Below, piece by piece: positions 34,107 to 45,135 of a DNA stretch of 64,000 nt. Origin of the DNA: Tulasnella sp. 424 (taxonomy: Eukaryota > Basidiomycota > Agaricomycetes > Cantharellales > Tulasnellaceae); contig WSUB01000047.1 in the NCBI GenBank assembly GCA_019633425.1, positions 62,001-126,000 of the forward strand, written 5' to 3'. The first letter of the stretch is position 1. Each line of letters begins with the position of its first letter. Under the pieces are notes generated by a model. It did not search any database. It was not told the origin of the DNA and saw only the letters and a list, made by a program, of their open reading frames with translations. The translations under genes were made by a program, and so were the position numbers.

Positions 34107-35771
34107 CGATTTCCTATCATCATTAGGATTCATGTATCCGAGAGAGCCGCAATAGATGCTTGAGAACTGACAAAAGTTCGAATGACCCTGACTGTAAGCG
34201 CATTGGGTGTTGATGCCCACTACTTGACATTGAGGGTGACTTTTGGCAGACCCCATTTTAACCGAATCTCTCAGCAACTCACATATGTCGTCTGTCAACG
34301 CGCGCTCCGCAACTGCAACGTCAGGTGATTAGGGAGTCACGATGATAGCGCAGTCAGTGAGCAGAGCCCCCAAAACGTGATAAGCGTGGCCTGATTCAAG
34401 GGACAATGTCCCGGAACTGACTGTGTTCTCTTCTCTAGGGAGTAAAGGTGTATTATTGGGGTGACTCGATATTTCGTCGGAGGAACAGAATCCGCGTGTT
34501 ATCTGCAACAAGACGTCCAAGCACAAAACCAAGTTGGGTACGTGCGCGCGTTGGCAAAAATGCATACGTTGCTGCGGAACTTTCTGCTCTCGCCTTTTGC
34601 CGGCGGATAACTAGCGGAAGGGGCTTTTTGCAGCCGTGAGCAGCAGAAACCACTTTATCGGAGACCCTGACCCGAAGCCGGCGGAAGGCGCCACAATTTA
34701 GCCCGAAACAGGCAACTATCGCTCAGCCCAATTGCCCCCGATGGGCAGCCCGTGACTCTAAAAAAAAAAACGCGCTGACCATCGAGAGTTGGGTTGATCA
34801 TCTGCGCATGGGCTGAATGCCACGGACGCCATGAAGCGAATCCGTGGATTTGCTGGTCCCATGCTCTTCCGCCAAGGCTAACTGCTGCCGAACCGGAGAA
34901 CGGAGCACGGCACACGCTATTTTGGACTAGGTTTGCGCATTTCCATTGGGACTAGCACGTTTTCGCCATTTAGGTCGTTGCCATCGCCATGATTTCATTT
35001 ATGACCGTTTGTAGTGAGTTCGATGGCCAAAGAGCCATTTGGCACCGCATCGACTGGCTATCCTGGGATCTCCAGGGACAGGAACGGCGGGCGTATTGTG
35101 TATTACTACTCCCGTTGATGTAAAACGGAAGATGATATAGTGGGCGCTGTTGAGTAACTTTAGAGTAAAATTTACTGTATTGTGCCCTTTTTTATTATTT
35201 CAGAATCAAGATATCGTTCGCTGGCAATGGCATATAGTACGACCTTGGGGGTGAGTGGCGGTGGCCGAGCCGAAAGCCGAAAGGCCAGTCGGCAACCGTG
35301 ACGTTCACAGCACCCTGACGTTGTCGCTTTGACCTCTCACACCTGAAATCCCCAGTAGCGTTGAGGTGACTCGACTGACCACTGCACTCACTCGACCCAA
35401 CTGACATCCTTCCGCAACCTACGAGCGTGGACAGGGGAGAGGAGAAGGCACCCCACTGGGCGTACGCACACGGACTCGATCGTTAGCTAAATCCGGAGCG
35501 CCTCAGCAATCTCACAGCAGGTCCCCTCAATCAGTTGCAATCCATTATCCTTCCAACATCCTCCCCTTCCATCTTCCTCCTCGTTCACACCTCGACCTCG
35601 ACAAAAGACCAACGACGGCGACCACAACGACGAGAAATTCCAAATTTTAAACAAAACCGCAACGTCCTTCTAAGAAAAAATTCCAATTTCGACTGTGACC
35701 CCCTACGTACTACTGGTAGAAGGCCCCACGCAGCCCAAACACCCCCCCTTCGCATCCCGAATTCCTTCGCT
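34107..35771. other. intergenic; no supported gene
   Basis: 34107-34260 continues the 3' flank of the duplicated F-box unit. Beyond that only short chance frames are seen. An A10 run lies near 34759. The last 300 bp form the promoter and leader of the Ser/Pro-rich protein gene. Confidence 0.5.
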
Positions 35772-37559
35772 ATGGCCGATGCATCGACCAACGGCTCCAG
35801 TCCCAGTTCCCCCTCCACACCACCATCTTCTTCTTCCAGGCTCACCAAATCAGCCCTCACTGCGCACGACAAGGCCTTCGCAGTAGCATCAGCCTCCGCC
35901 GCAAGTTCTAAGACTCGTCCCTATACCCCAGCAGCCGGCCTGACCTCACGTCGATACTCAACGCCTGGAGCTCAACGGATGACAATGACGATCCCTATCT
36001 CCCCGCCTCCTTCTGTCTCCGGTAAATCGCCTTACCCCTCCAATGCAAGTCCTCAATCTCCAGCAGGGCCAGGATACTCCCTCCCAATGACCCCGTCAGC
36101 GTCGACGGTCTCGGGACAAAGTCGTAGGGCATCTCTCACATCATCTCAATCCGTCGCTCATGCGTTTGGCTATACTACCTCGACGGCCAGCACGCCAGCA
36201 CGATATTTCCCCTTGCCAAGTCCAGTGGACCCGAACGTCCGCGCACCTCCCGTTTCCTCCCCAGTAACAAAAGTGCCTACTCCCAACTTGGAGACCATTC
36301 AAGAAGTATCCTCTTCCGGCTCTGGCTCACACTCGCGATCTGGCTCAACTGTCGCCAAAGGCGGAGGTCCTCCTACGCCGAATGGGTCGACCAAGAGCAG
36401 TCTTAGTCGGTCTGGGTCTTTGTCCAATCGGTCCCCCACTCGTCGTCCGTCCACATCAAAATCCCCCTACTTTCATTGGGAACCCGGAGCTTGCCCCACG
36501 CCCATCTACGATCCGGAGTACCCCAACGGTTCACCAGAGTGCTTATCTCCAAGGCGTCTGTCCAGCGCTACCCCCTCTTCTGCCGAGGAAGGACAGGCCA
36601 GGGATTATTTCAGTCAACCGATTCGGAGACACTATCATGAGGGGCGGCCCTCACCTCGACCGCACCGAGAAGAACGTTCAGTCTCCACAACGGCCAAAAC
36701 AGTCGTGTCTTCAACTCCCCCTCTCAAAGGCAAGGACGGTCTCCCTCCCACTCCCGGCGACGGAATCTCCATCACCCCCAGCCCCCCAATTTCCACCAAA
36801 TGCGGCACACCTTACTCCGAAAACCTCGAAACCCCACTCAGCCTGTCCGAGTTCACGCTCTCCAACAACCACATGGGCACGCTCGACTCCATATTCGGAC
36901 GCGTCGTCGCTGCAGATGAAAAGGATCTGCGCCCGCTCCGAGCCATTCCGTGGAACGAGATGCCCCAGTTCATTCGGAGACAGAGCCGCGAACTGGAGCG
37001 GAGGGAGAAGGAGAGGGCCAAGATCGTCGCCAAGGACCAGGTCGTCAGAGACGTCAAGAGACGAGAGAAGATGACCGTCACCGAAGCGAGGCTCGTCGCC
37101 GGAGAGTGGAAGTTGATGGAAGACATCCCACCTACGCTCGAGCTGGTTCAGCGCGCTGGCCGAGATGAGGAGAAACGCATGCGCGTTCGCATCGACGGGA
37201 GCGTCGAGTTGACGGGGATCGGGTTCCTCAGAGACTTGCCCGCGGATGAGCAGAGGAGGCTTCTGCAGGAGAGGACGGAGCTCGACAAGTGGTTGAGGGG
37301 TGACGTCAAGGAGAAGCCAAAGTTCTTGCTCGACGAGATGGCAGCGTATGAGAAGAGATTGGAGGACGGGGTCGCCGGGTTGCAGGTCGAAGGCAGGAAA
37401 GTCGAGTTCATCGAGGCTCCTCCTCCGACGGTGGTTGTGACGGCGGCACAGGCGGAGGGAGTCAAGTTAGCCTCTGTCGCTGAAGTCGACGAGTCCGAGG
37501 ACACTTCAACGACGAACGACCCCGATAACGGTCGTTGTGCCTCGCCTTTCGGCACGTGA
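35772..37559 (+). CDS. Ser/Pro-rich basidiomycete protein with a conserved charged C-terminus
   Basis: A single exon of 595 residues from the ATG at 35772 (MADASTNGSSP). The frame is open further upstream to 35535 but that part reads like leader sequence. Residues 1-350 are low-complexity Ser/Pro/Thr with many SP/TP sites, typical of a disordered phosphorylated region. A short ordered patch (PYFHWEPGACPTPIYDPEYP, about residues 233-252) and a helical, Lys/Arg/Glu-rich C-terminal part follow (GTLDSIFGRVVAADEKDLRP; LERREKERAKIVAKDQ; PKFLLDEMAAYEKRLEDGV). No enzyme motif. A decayed fragment of the same gene lies at 39270-39570. Function unknown. Confidence 0.8.
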   Translation: MADASTNGSSPSSPSTPPSSSSRLTKSALTAHDKAFAVASASAASSKTRPYTPAAGLTSRRYSTPGAQRMTMTIPISPPPSVSGKSPYPSNASPQSPAGPGYSLPMTPSASTVSGQSRRASLTSSQSVAHAFGYTTSTASTPARYFPLPSPVDPNVRAPPVSSPVTKVPTPNLETIQEVSSSGSGSHSRSGSTVAKGGGPPTPNGSTKSSLSRSGSLSNRSPTRRPSTSKSPYFHWEPGACPTPIYDPEYPNGSPECLSPRRLSSATPSSAEEGQARDYFSQPIRRHYHEGRPSPRPHREERSVSTTAKTVVSSTPPLKGKDGLPPTPGDGISITPSPPISTKCGTPYSENLETPLSLSEFTLSNNHMGTLDSIFGRVVAADEKDLRPLRAIPWNEMPQFIRRQSRELERREKERAKIVAKDQVVRDVKRREKMTVTEARLVAGEWKLMEDIPPTLELVQRAGRDEEKRMRVRIDGSVELTGIGFLRDLPADEQRRLLQERTELDKWLRGDVKEKPKFLLDEMAAYEKRLEDGVAGLQVEGRKVEFIEAPPPTVVVTAAQAEGVKLASVAEVDESEDTSTTNDPDNGRCASPFGT

Positions 37560-38600
37560 AGATGTTCCTTACGCATCGCTTTTTCGTGGAGGGCAGGTAG
37601 TGAGTCCTAGACCCCCATCTAGATCGTTTCCCTTCTCGCATCGACTGACACCTGCTTTTCGGTACCTTTGACAGCGATCTGGAGCTGAGGACTCGATCTT
37701 GCTCCTCGGACTTTCCATGACGTTCCTCCTTTCACGTTTACTTCATTTTCCCCTTCCGTTCATGCACACGCTCGGGTTTGGTTCCGCCCTTATCAGGTCC
37801 CAGGCAAAACCCCCAGCCTGTGTGTGGACGTTCTCGATCAAAAACAATACCCACCGACTCCAATTGGCCCACCCATATCCCGGTATCCCAACCCAAAAAA
37901 AATGAAAGATAAAGAAACCCCCCAAAAACAAGCCGACTCCGTCTTTTGTACGTTTTAACGGCGATCCTCGTATTCTTCAGCCCCTTCGGGTGTGAATGTC
38001 GACCTTCGCTCTTGCATGGTTCCGTTTCATCTCCTCGTCTCGTCTCGTCTCCTTTGAATTCGCTTTCGATGATTAACCTAGACTTCTTCCTCTCTCCAAA
38101 TCACTATTTCCCCCCTATTATTTTCTTTGGAATCCGCATTCACACCTGCAAAAAACATACAGCCTTTTTTCTTGCATTGTTTCTGTTTGTACTACTCCTC
38201 TTTTTCATTTCTTCTCCCGTCGCTCCTTCTCCCTCTCTTGGGCTTTTGCGCGGTCGCCGTTTTCTCCTTTTCCTTGTACCAACATCATCCTTTTATGCCC
38301 TGGGCTATCGTCTGGCCCTACTCCCATTTCTCCTCTTTTTGTATATTATTCTCCCTTACGCCACTGCATCCCGCCCTCGCTACACGACGACTTGCAAAAT
38401 CTCTCCCTCTTTTTTTATTGTCTAACTACTCGCATACATTCACGGGTTCAAATACACGCCTCCAATCCGGTCTGCTCTTTAGTTTTACACTTATCATCTT
38501 CACCTTCTGTAGCTTATTTACAATATACACTTTGATTTGTACGTGCCGTATTTACTACAGTGCGATACGCGTATGGGTCTTTATTGATCAAGGTGGGTAC
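37560..38600. other. 3' region, pyrimidine-rich, no gene
   Basis: About 1 kb of T/C-rich DNA without a credible coding region. The first few hundred bases should be the 3' UTR of the preceding gene. Plus-strand frames at 37946-38425 and 38127-38726 are composed of Phe/Leu/Ser because of the base bias and are not supported. Confidence 0.5.
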
Positions 38601-38649
38601 CTAAAGCTACTAAATATACTTTCGGGTATTTTGGGTTTTGGGATGGGGC

Positions 38650-39060
38650 GTGGTACATTTCGGTACATGGGGTGGCTATCTAACGCCGGTTCCAGTAAAA
38701 GCAGCGATCGTCGGAGAAGAGAGTGAAAAGAAGATTGATGAAGCGGGGTATTGCGCGAACGACATGGTCCGCAGGATTCCATCACCGTCCTCGGTTGAGA
38801 AGTATTCATGTAAGGTCATCTCCGTTGTGGCAGGTCATAGACCCTGCTTCAGTTCAGGTCCGGAACAGCGGCCTGCCTTGGTGGAGTTCCCTTTCGTGGT
38901 ACCATGGATCGTCGATTCGTGCCACGATGGCTTTCGCGTTTTCGATATGTTTGTTGCAGCGAAGCCACGCAAGAATGAGGATTTCGATAACTGAGAGAGA
39001 GAGAGAAAAATCAGCTCGGAGGCTTGAAAGAACAGAGAACGGTCTCAGGAACCAACCGAT
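38650..39060 (-). pseudogene. decayed gene fragment, copy 1 of three
   Basis: On the minus strand one frame reads LRCNKHIENAKAIVAR followed by HEREL. The segment at 40380-40790 encodes the matching IRCKEHIAEAEDIVAR and EREVQRG. Upstream there is a C/T-rich intron-like stretch ending CTCAG, present in all three copies (third at about 45025-45135). The protein family is not recognised and no full-length frame exists in any copy. Confidence 0.5.
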
Positions 39061-39269
39061 GGGAGATAGGCCCATTAGAGTTCGGTCGAGGTCGGAGATG
39101 CGGGGGTACGAGTTTTGATATGCGGAGACCGACGATGGAAGCAAGACTAGGGTCGAATTTAGAGCTGTGTTGTGTACGTCGACCAGGAGCTCCGGAGGGA
39201 GAACAAGGAAGGAACAGGGTACGGCGACGAGTCAGCCATTACCTACTCTAGCTCCTCCACTGACGCGCG

Positions 39270-39570
39270 GCGAGTCAAGTATCATACGATTACAGTTGGC
39301 TGATTTGGAGGCACCCGCATGACCATCGATCCACGCCTTTACCGCACGTTCAATTCTATCCTCGGGCACAGACCGTCGTATCTCCGTCCCGATGATAACG
39401 AACTCTCTCCCCCCCACTCCTGGTGACGTTAACAGCCCCCAATATTCGCCCAATTGATACCGCCTGCTTCGGAGACCTCGAGACTCCAGTCAGCCCGTCG
39501 AAATGCACGCCTCTTCAACAACCAAATGGGGACATCCGATTCTATATATGGAACGCGTCGTTACAACGTG
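39270..39570 (+). pseudogene. decayed fragment of the Ser/Pro-rich gene (35772-37559)
   Basis: Bases 39400-39560 follow 36740-36910 closely: CCCACTCC.GG.GACG, the block ACCTCGA.ACxCCA, CTC.xCAACAACCA, ATGGG.ACxxxCGA and ATAT.CGG/GGAACGCGTCGT. The match extends more weakly to about 39270. Indels break the frame. This is a truncated, dead duplicate about 2.6 kb from its parent. Confidence 0.72.
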
Positions 39571-40379
39571 ACAGTAGCCGAAGGCTGGTTTCTAGGCAAT
39601 AAGCTTCAAGGGAGAACCCCCTTCCCTGCTAGAGGGTGGCGTTGCGAAGTGTTTATCTGAGCTGGGGCAATGTGTATGCGAGGGGTTAGAGAATAAGGGG
39701 CGGCTCTGAGTTTTGCGATGGTCATGGGGCTGAGGATGGCGATACGAGGCGTCGGGGAATGGCAAAGAGGTACTAGGCAAAAACCCAAGAGAGGGGAAAG
39801 CTTTGCGTGACCATGTGTACATGGTTCCTATCAACATTGACAACTTAAAACTACTAAATATACATGTGGTCATGTGGATGTGCGTAGTCCATGACATGGT
39901 TATATGATAATACAGCGAAGGGGAATGGGAGAATGAGAAGCGACATCCGGGCAACGGGGTCCCGACGCCATTGCCGGCTGCCAGATAAAGTCCATGAGGA
40001 TGAGGATACGGATACAAAAATCTGAGCGTAAAGGAGTCCATGAGAAGAATGAAAAGGGCTGGAAAATACAGATAGGTGCATCATAAAGGTCCAAAAGAAA
40101 TCATACCATATAGTAGCGAACCAGTCGGAGAGAAATCATATGTATAATGTGCATTGTGCCTAGGACGCGTTACCGGAAGCGCGCCAAATGTGAGGGCTGA
40201 GCCTTTTCGGCGAGCCTTTGAAGTGGAAATTTCGATGCCGGATGATAAATTAAGTGGAAAGGCCGAAAGGGGCCGGAAGAGGCAATGAAGACCGAGAATG
40301 CCGGTGTAACCGGAGGTCGTCGATGTCAATAGACTATCGACGAGGGCGGTTATTGGATGATAGGTGGGAACTCGAGGGT
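39571..40379. other. intergenic, no supported gene
   Basis: Minus-strand frames (39592-40041, 40081-40704) are open but lack motifs. Their sequence is not conserved in the other copies except for the part starting at about 40380. Confidence 0.4.
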
Positions 40380-40800
40380 GTTGGAGGAGAACGACCTGAA
40401 TGAGAAGAGCGTCGGCGAAGAAAGTGGAAGGAGGGGATAATGACGGTGAGGATGAGATGTGTAAACGACCAGGTCTACAGGATTGCATCGTCATCCTCGG
40501 TGGGGTTGGAAAAGGCCTAATAGCCTCGGCCAGATTCGCAGTGGATGGGTCCGAGTCCCCTTGCTTCAGTTCCGTGCCGAGAAGCGGCGCCCGCGCCCGA
40601 CCGTCTACCTCGTTGCACTTCCCTTTCGGGGCCAAATGGATGTTGTGCACGTGCCACGATGTCTTCGGCTTCGGCGATATGTTCTTTGCAGCGAATACAA
40701 CCAAAAGTGAGAAACTTAATAACTAAGAGAGAGTCAGTCCCAACCCTTAAACAAGAGAAAAAGTCTGGGGGACCAACCGAGAGCAGTAAAAGTCATTTTG
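40380..40800 (-). pseudogene. decayed gene fragment, copy 2 of three
   Basis: Homologous to 38650-39060 (both as DNA and as the translated IRCKEHIAEAEDIVAR). The right part (40690-40800, ACAACCAAAAGTGAG.AACTT and GGGACCAACCGAGAGCAGTAA) is shared with 45030-45135. The matching frame is interrupted, so this is a relic. Confidence 0.5.
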
Positions 40801-42679
40801 AGTCCTGTCGAGGAGAAGCGCCCGCGAGAGTTGATGAGCGGAGATAGAGTGGTGAAGGAAGTTTGTAAAGGACTATTGTCGAACTTCAAGTGGTTTTATG
40901 TGTATTGTACCGACCGGCGGTTGGAACTAAGGAAACAAGAAGTAGATGAAGAAGTTGGATGTGGGTTTGAGTCAAAGGACTTGAGTGGGGAACACTGAGG
41001 GTTAGTTCTAAAACCACTTTTATATATTGATTTGGATGAGTTGAAGCGTTGTCGGAATATCCACTGCGAGACGAGGAATAATCCTTGAGGGACGACTGGG
41101 CGGTACATTTCGGGCGATGGATAGTTCGGCGCACTACGTGGAACGTCTGTTGGAGAGAATTCTCAGCGGGAGCATGGTATAAACCATGAGTATTGGAATA
41201 AACGAGAGAAGAACTTTATCCTTTGAGTAGAGTCCTGCGCCACTTCGAATTCGGATAGAAGGTGTGATCGGTCGCTGCAGCTCGGCGGTCGGTATTTCCC
41301 GCCTCGCGAAGAAGGCGGACCGAGGGACCAACGGAAGGCGAGCCATATGGGCGCCGCGCGATCCGTTCCAGAGAGGTGTTGTTTCGAGCCCTAGGAATGG
41401 TTACTTTAATTCTAGCAGGGGCGTATGGAAGTCTCCAGGGTCTAAAGCGATCGGTCCCAAGAGGAGTGGGAATTCCTTAAGTATTCGAAGGTGAGACCTA
41501 CGTACGACTGACCTGTAGTGATGGCGCCATAAGCTGTTCGTATTATACAGTCATCTAGTGGAAACGGTTGGGTGGTTGGTTACCTTGCTACCAACTGTAG
41601 CGTAGAATATTCCGGGTAGAAGAGACCGGTGGCTGGCCGGGACCGGTGTGGTGTCCAATAGAAATGCATGCTTTCTTGGAAACGCAGACAGCCTCAAAGC
41701 TATGCAAGCGGTTTAAACTTTGCTCGACGTTGCTGGATGGCGATGTTAATTAATCGCCAGGGCTCTCTTCAATGGATTGTAACACGTTCACCTTGCTCTA
41801 CCACGTGTACACGCCGTAGGCATTTCTACAAAGAATGAATGAGAGAGATGGGGCCGGTATTACGGTTGAATCATAAGCGACTTCGAGTGAATTGTCAACG
41901 CTGTTGTCGGGAAGGGAAGGGGACGGAGGAGAACGGAGCGGAGGGGGAGGGGATATGTCCAGAGCATCTGTGCACCATTATTCGTGCGAGCTACATCTGA
42001 GGATCAGATTCCTGGGGCTAATGGATGCAGTGCGAGTCAGATTGAATCACTAAGAATCTCGGGTGACCTTCGAAGGGGGTAGGCTGTGGCTTGGGGCACG
42101 AGGCCCGAGGCCCGACAAGGCCGCCCAACGTGTCGGTGAAGGAGTCACGCCCTCATGGAGATAATACTCAACCAATCGCGGATATCGCGAGACCAATAGG
42201 AGGTTTGAGTGATAAGGAGAACAGACCAGCCGCGCAAGCGATCAAGGCTAAAACCTTGGTTCCTGGGGGTCCTCCAGCTAAGCGAGTATAAGGGTTCTTC
42301 GTGGGGTTTGATAGGGCAAGCTGAATTTGGATCCGCCAGCCACCTTTCAAATGAGCTAGGCTCAAGAACGTGACCAATATGTTGAAGGATGAGGCTTGAG
42401 TTCTTATGGCCTGAATTACGCCGGGTTGCGTCAAGATCAGAGAGGGTCGAGCGGAAATTTAAACTAGGGGGCCCTTAGACTCTTGAGAAGCAATTGTTTT
42501 ATAAGGGGGAGATTACAATATCCGTACAGCATAAGAAGAACCCAGATCGAACTAAGTATACATAACCAGTTATACAAGGTTTATGACATCCATGCCAAAA
42601 ACATGAGGCGATTCGTCATATATGCGCGTTTGAGTGGAAACATGGCCCTCATGATGTCCTGGAATGAGCCTCGAGGTTC

Positions 42680-42996
42680 TCACAGGCTCACATCCAAAGG
42701 ATCAACAACAACCCGGACGCGAAGTGATGTGTGGATATCGAAGACAATATCCTTTAGCTTTACCTCAGCAAAAGCTGAGGCGACGGGAGAAAGTTCTCCT
42801 CTGTGGGGTCCAGAATCTTGTCTGGTATGGTTACGATCAAGTGCGTTGGGGCCAGAAGATTCGTGGAGGTGATATGATCGATTGATTAGGCGCTTAAAGA
42901 CTCTAACCATGTCGAAGGCTAGTGGGGAGTCCGACCCGTGAGTTAGAGTAGATGCCGATAAGGGAAAGGGAGCTCACCAAAACGGGACCAGGCCAT
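42680..42996 (-). CDS. small conserved two-exon reading frame, copy A
   Basis: Exon 1 (42996-42978) MAWSRF joins across a 59-bp intron (GTGAGC ... CTAG, with a CTAAC branch-like site) to exon 2 (42918-42680), giving about 85 residues with FDMVRVFKRLINRSYHL, ELSPVASAF and VKLKDIVFDIHTSLRVRVVV. The same gene structure is kept in copy B at 46255-46574. Several differences between the copies are synonymous. The ends differ (DVSL against DSSSR). It could be a genuine small gene or the remnant of a larger one. Function unknown. Confidence 0.4.
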
Positions 42997-43499
42997 TGCG
43001 TAGAGCTTGTGTAACGAAGTAACGTGGAAAGAAGGTGGGGTTTGAAAGAAGGTATGCCGACCAGACCAGGGTACAGCGGGATATAGTGAATGGAAAGGTT
43101 GAAGGAAGGATAGGCTCAACGTTTGGCGAAGGACGTTGGAGGAATACCGAGCCTAGGGACCTTCTGGCTTTAATAGTGGGAAGGATAAGCAGAGCAGGCC
43201 TGCATGTGCTGGTGAAGAGTTACCGTATGGAAGCGAATAGTTGCGATACCTCCCCAGACTAGGACCTTCCATTCGGTCAGTGGTAACCGTCGCCACCAAG
43301 CCTCGGATACCCGTTTTTCTCTTACAGGACTTGAGATCCAAACTGCGTGGATCTGGCGGGAGCTTGTCCCCTTAAGGTGATTTGGTCCGTAGAAGCGGAG
43401 TGACGGGTGAGTGAAAACGTTCGGACTTTCAAAACAGGCTGTGCGTACCCAAAAAGGCCTCTTTTGATTCATTCTAACCCGGAAGTATGCGCCAAGAAG

Positions 43500-44120
43500 C
43501 GCACGATGCATCTGATGTGACACGATTCCCTATGCCCTTCACCCGACGGGTGAAACGTACTGCATTCTGGGACGCTGTCGGCCCCCGCTAGTTTGAAGCA
43601 ATCTCAGCTGACAGTTTCTCCGATGATTTTAATCTCTCCGATTTTCATGCATTTGTAGTCCTATTGCGTGAGATGTCTCGGCGGTCTGGGAAGCTGGATC
43701 GGTTTAGCCTGGACCCCGTTCATACCCGTCTTGAATATGAGACGTAATGATCATGGGCTCACTCGAACGCTGTGCTTCGCCTACTAAAATTTTCATCTCG
43801 GAGTACAGTCATTGATTGCAAGTCGTGGAGCGCCGAACTCCGGCAAGATAACATCAAATCTCGTGGCAATGGACAGCATCGTGCGGAGCCTTGAGATCTC
43901 GGAGACAAGCGGCACGGAGTCTGCGTATCCCAGATCACGATGCTTTCCCCCAATTCACCCCAAGGAGCGTTTTTGAAGCTCTCTTTTGCATGCCACCCAT
44001 CGTCCGCACAGCCGCTAGGTCGTTTCGTCCACAAAGCTGGCGCAAAACCAACCCAGCTCGAGAAAATTGAAGCTATCCATGCTCACCTCCCATCTAATGA
44101 TTTGCGCAAATTGTTCATAT
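43500..44120 (+). pseudogene. broken counterpart of the frame at 47066-47329
   Basis: This section aligns with 47050-47710. In unit B a frame of 87 codons is open (FDLFDFHAFLVLSRQRS), whereas unit A has stop codons and small indels in the same frame (FHAFVVLLREMS remains). No family recognised. Confidence 0.4.
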
Positions 44121-44530
44121 GAGAGCTCCAGGGATCACAGAGATGACTAGAATATCCACGTAGATTTGGCCGATCAGTATTCAGGTCTCTGGGTCAGTGA
44201 GTCGGCGCGGCAGAGACAGTGATGAGTCGGATCCCACTCACCCCAAGTCGCGACGGAATAGAATTTTCACTCGAGAAGACGCGTATGTCTCCAGTGGCAA
44301 ATCAAGGAGGAGGATGATAACTTCGTCGGGTTAGTTGGACCACCTGCGTCCAATACTATAGTGGGCCATAGAACCAAGACAAAAACCTGATGTTAATTAG
44401 CATCAAGATACGCGGTTTCAAGGCAGCCACCACATAGCATCGGTACTCTGAATTTTGACCGACTTGGTAAAGTCGACTCGGATTGGGGTTGTCATTCGCT
44501 GTGAGCGGGGATTCACTAGGTACGGTAGTG

Positions 44531-45024
44531 GATCGTTGGAGGTGGGATTCACTTGCGACGCGCGCGGCACCCACCTCGACCACATCACTTTCCCATATGC
44601 TCCCTACAAATTGTTTGACAATAGACCTAAACTCGCATAAATAGTTTATACGGACAGAAATGGCCCTTGAGCTCATTAAATACGAAAACTCGAAAAACAA
44701 GGCTAAAAAAAAGAGAAATTCCGAGTCTAAATGTTCGGTGTTGCCGATTAACTCCGCGTGCCGGTTGGGGATGCTTTTCTTGATTTGTCTCTCCCCACCT
44801 CTTCTCTGGTAATTACTAGATGTAGGCGGGGTGTCTGGGTCCTGTCCCCCCGGACCTTGACGTCTTTCGGCAGTCCGCTCGTGCGTTATTATCATCATAA
44901 CGCGTTGGAAAGTTGCCGATGAAGGTCAGGGACTCTCGAGACTTCTCCCATCGCCTATGGCAGCTACGCGTAACTAGATGGTTCAGGTTCATTCTGTACA
45001 GAATTGAAGGCGGTTAACGATACT
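44531..45024. other. junction between duplication units, no supported gene
   Basis: Mixed intergenic DNA. The minus-strand frame at 44356-44898 is not conserved in unit B. Confidence 0.4.
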
Positions 45025-45135
45025 GTCATTGTAGCGAACACAACCAAAAGTGAGGAACTTGATAGCTTAAGAGAAAAGTCAGCCGGGACCTTTAAACAAG
45101 AGAGAAGTCACTGGGACCAACCGAGAGCAGTAATG
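45025..45135 (-). pseudogene. decayed gene fragment, copy 3 of three
   Basis: Matches 40690-40800 and 38960-39060 (GGAACTTGATA, AAACAAGAGA, GACCAACCGAGAGCAGTAA). Only the intron-like C/T-rich stretch and its borders remain. Confidence 0.5.

Larger units (their letters stand above)
41366..44530. repeat. segmental duplication, unit A
   Basis: Collinear with 45140-48140 (unit B), offset about 3.6 kb. The best-kept parts are 42480-43560 against 46060-47110. Unit A also shares 40690-40800 with unit B, but has about 570 bp (40800-41365) that B lacks. Most of the unit is non-coding; the exception is the small two-exon frame at 42680-42996. No transposon hallmark was found. Confidence 0.75.

Noticed and set aside
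33794..34163. Plus-strand reading frames running through the N-run
   Set aside because: They only exist because N was translated as X, and the flanks are a duplicated contig end.
35535..35771. Upstream extension of the Ser/Pro-rich protein
   Set aside because: The frame is open, but the residues look like leader sequence and the ATG at 35772 has the better context.
37946..38726. Two hydrophobic plus-strand frames that look like membrane proteins
   Set aside because: They lie in T/C-rich 3' DNA; Phe/Leu/Ser composition follows from base bias, and there is no start context or conserved motif.
39592..40041. 149-codon minus-strand frame
   Set aside because: No motif, no introns, and not kept in the related segments; probably chance.
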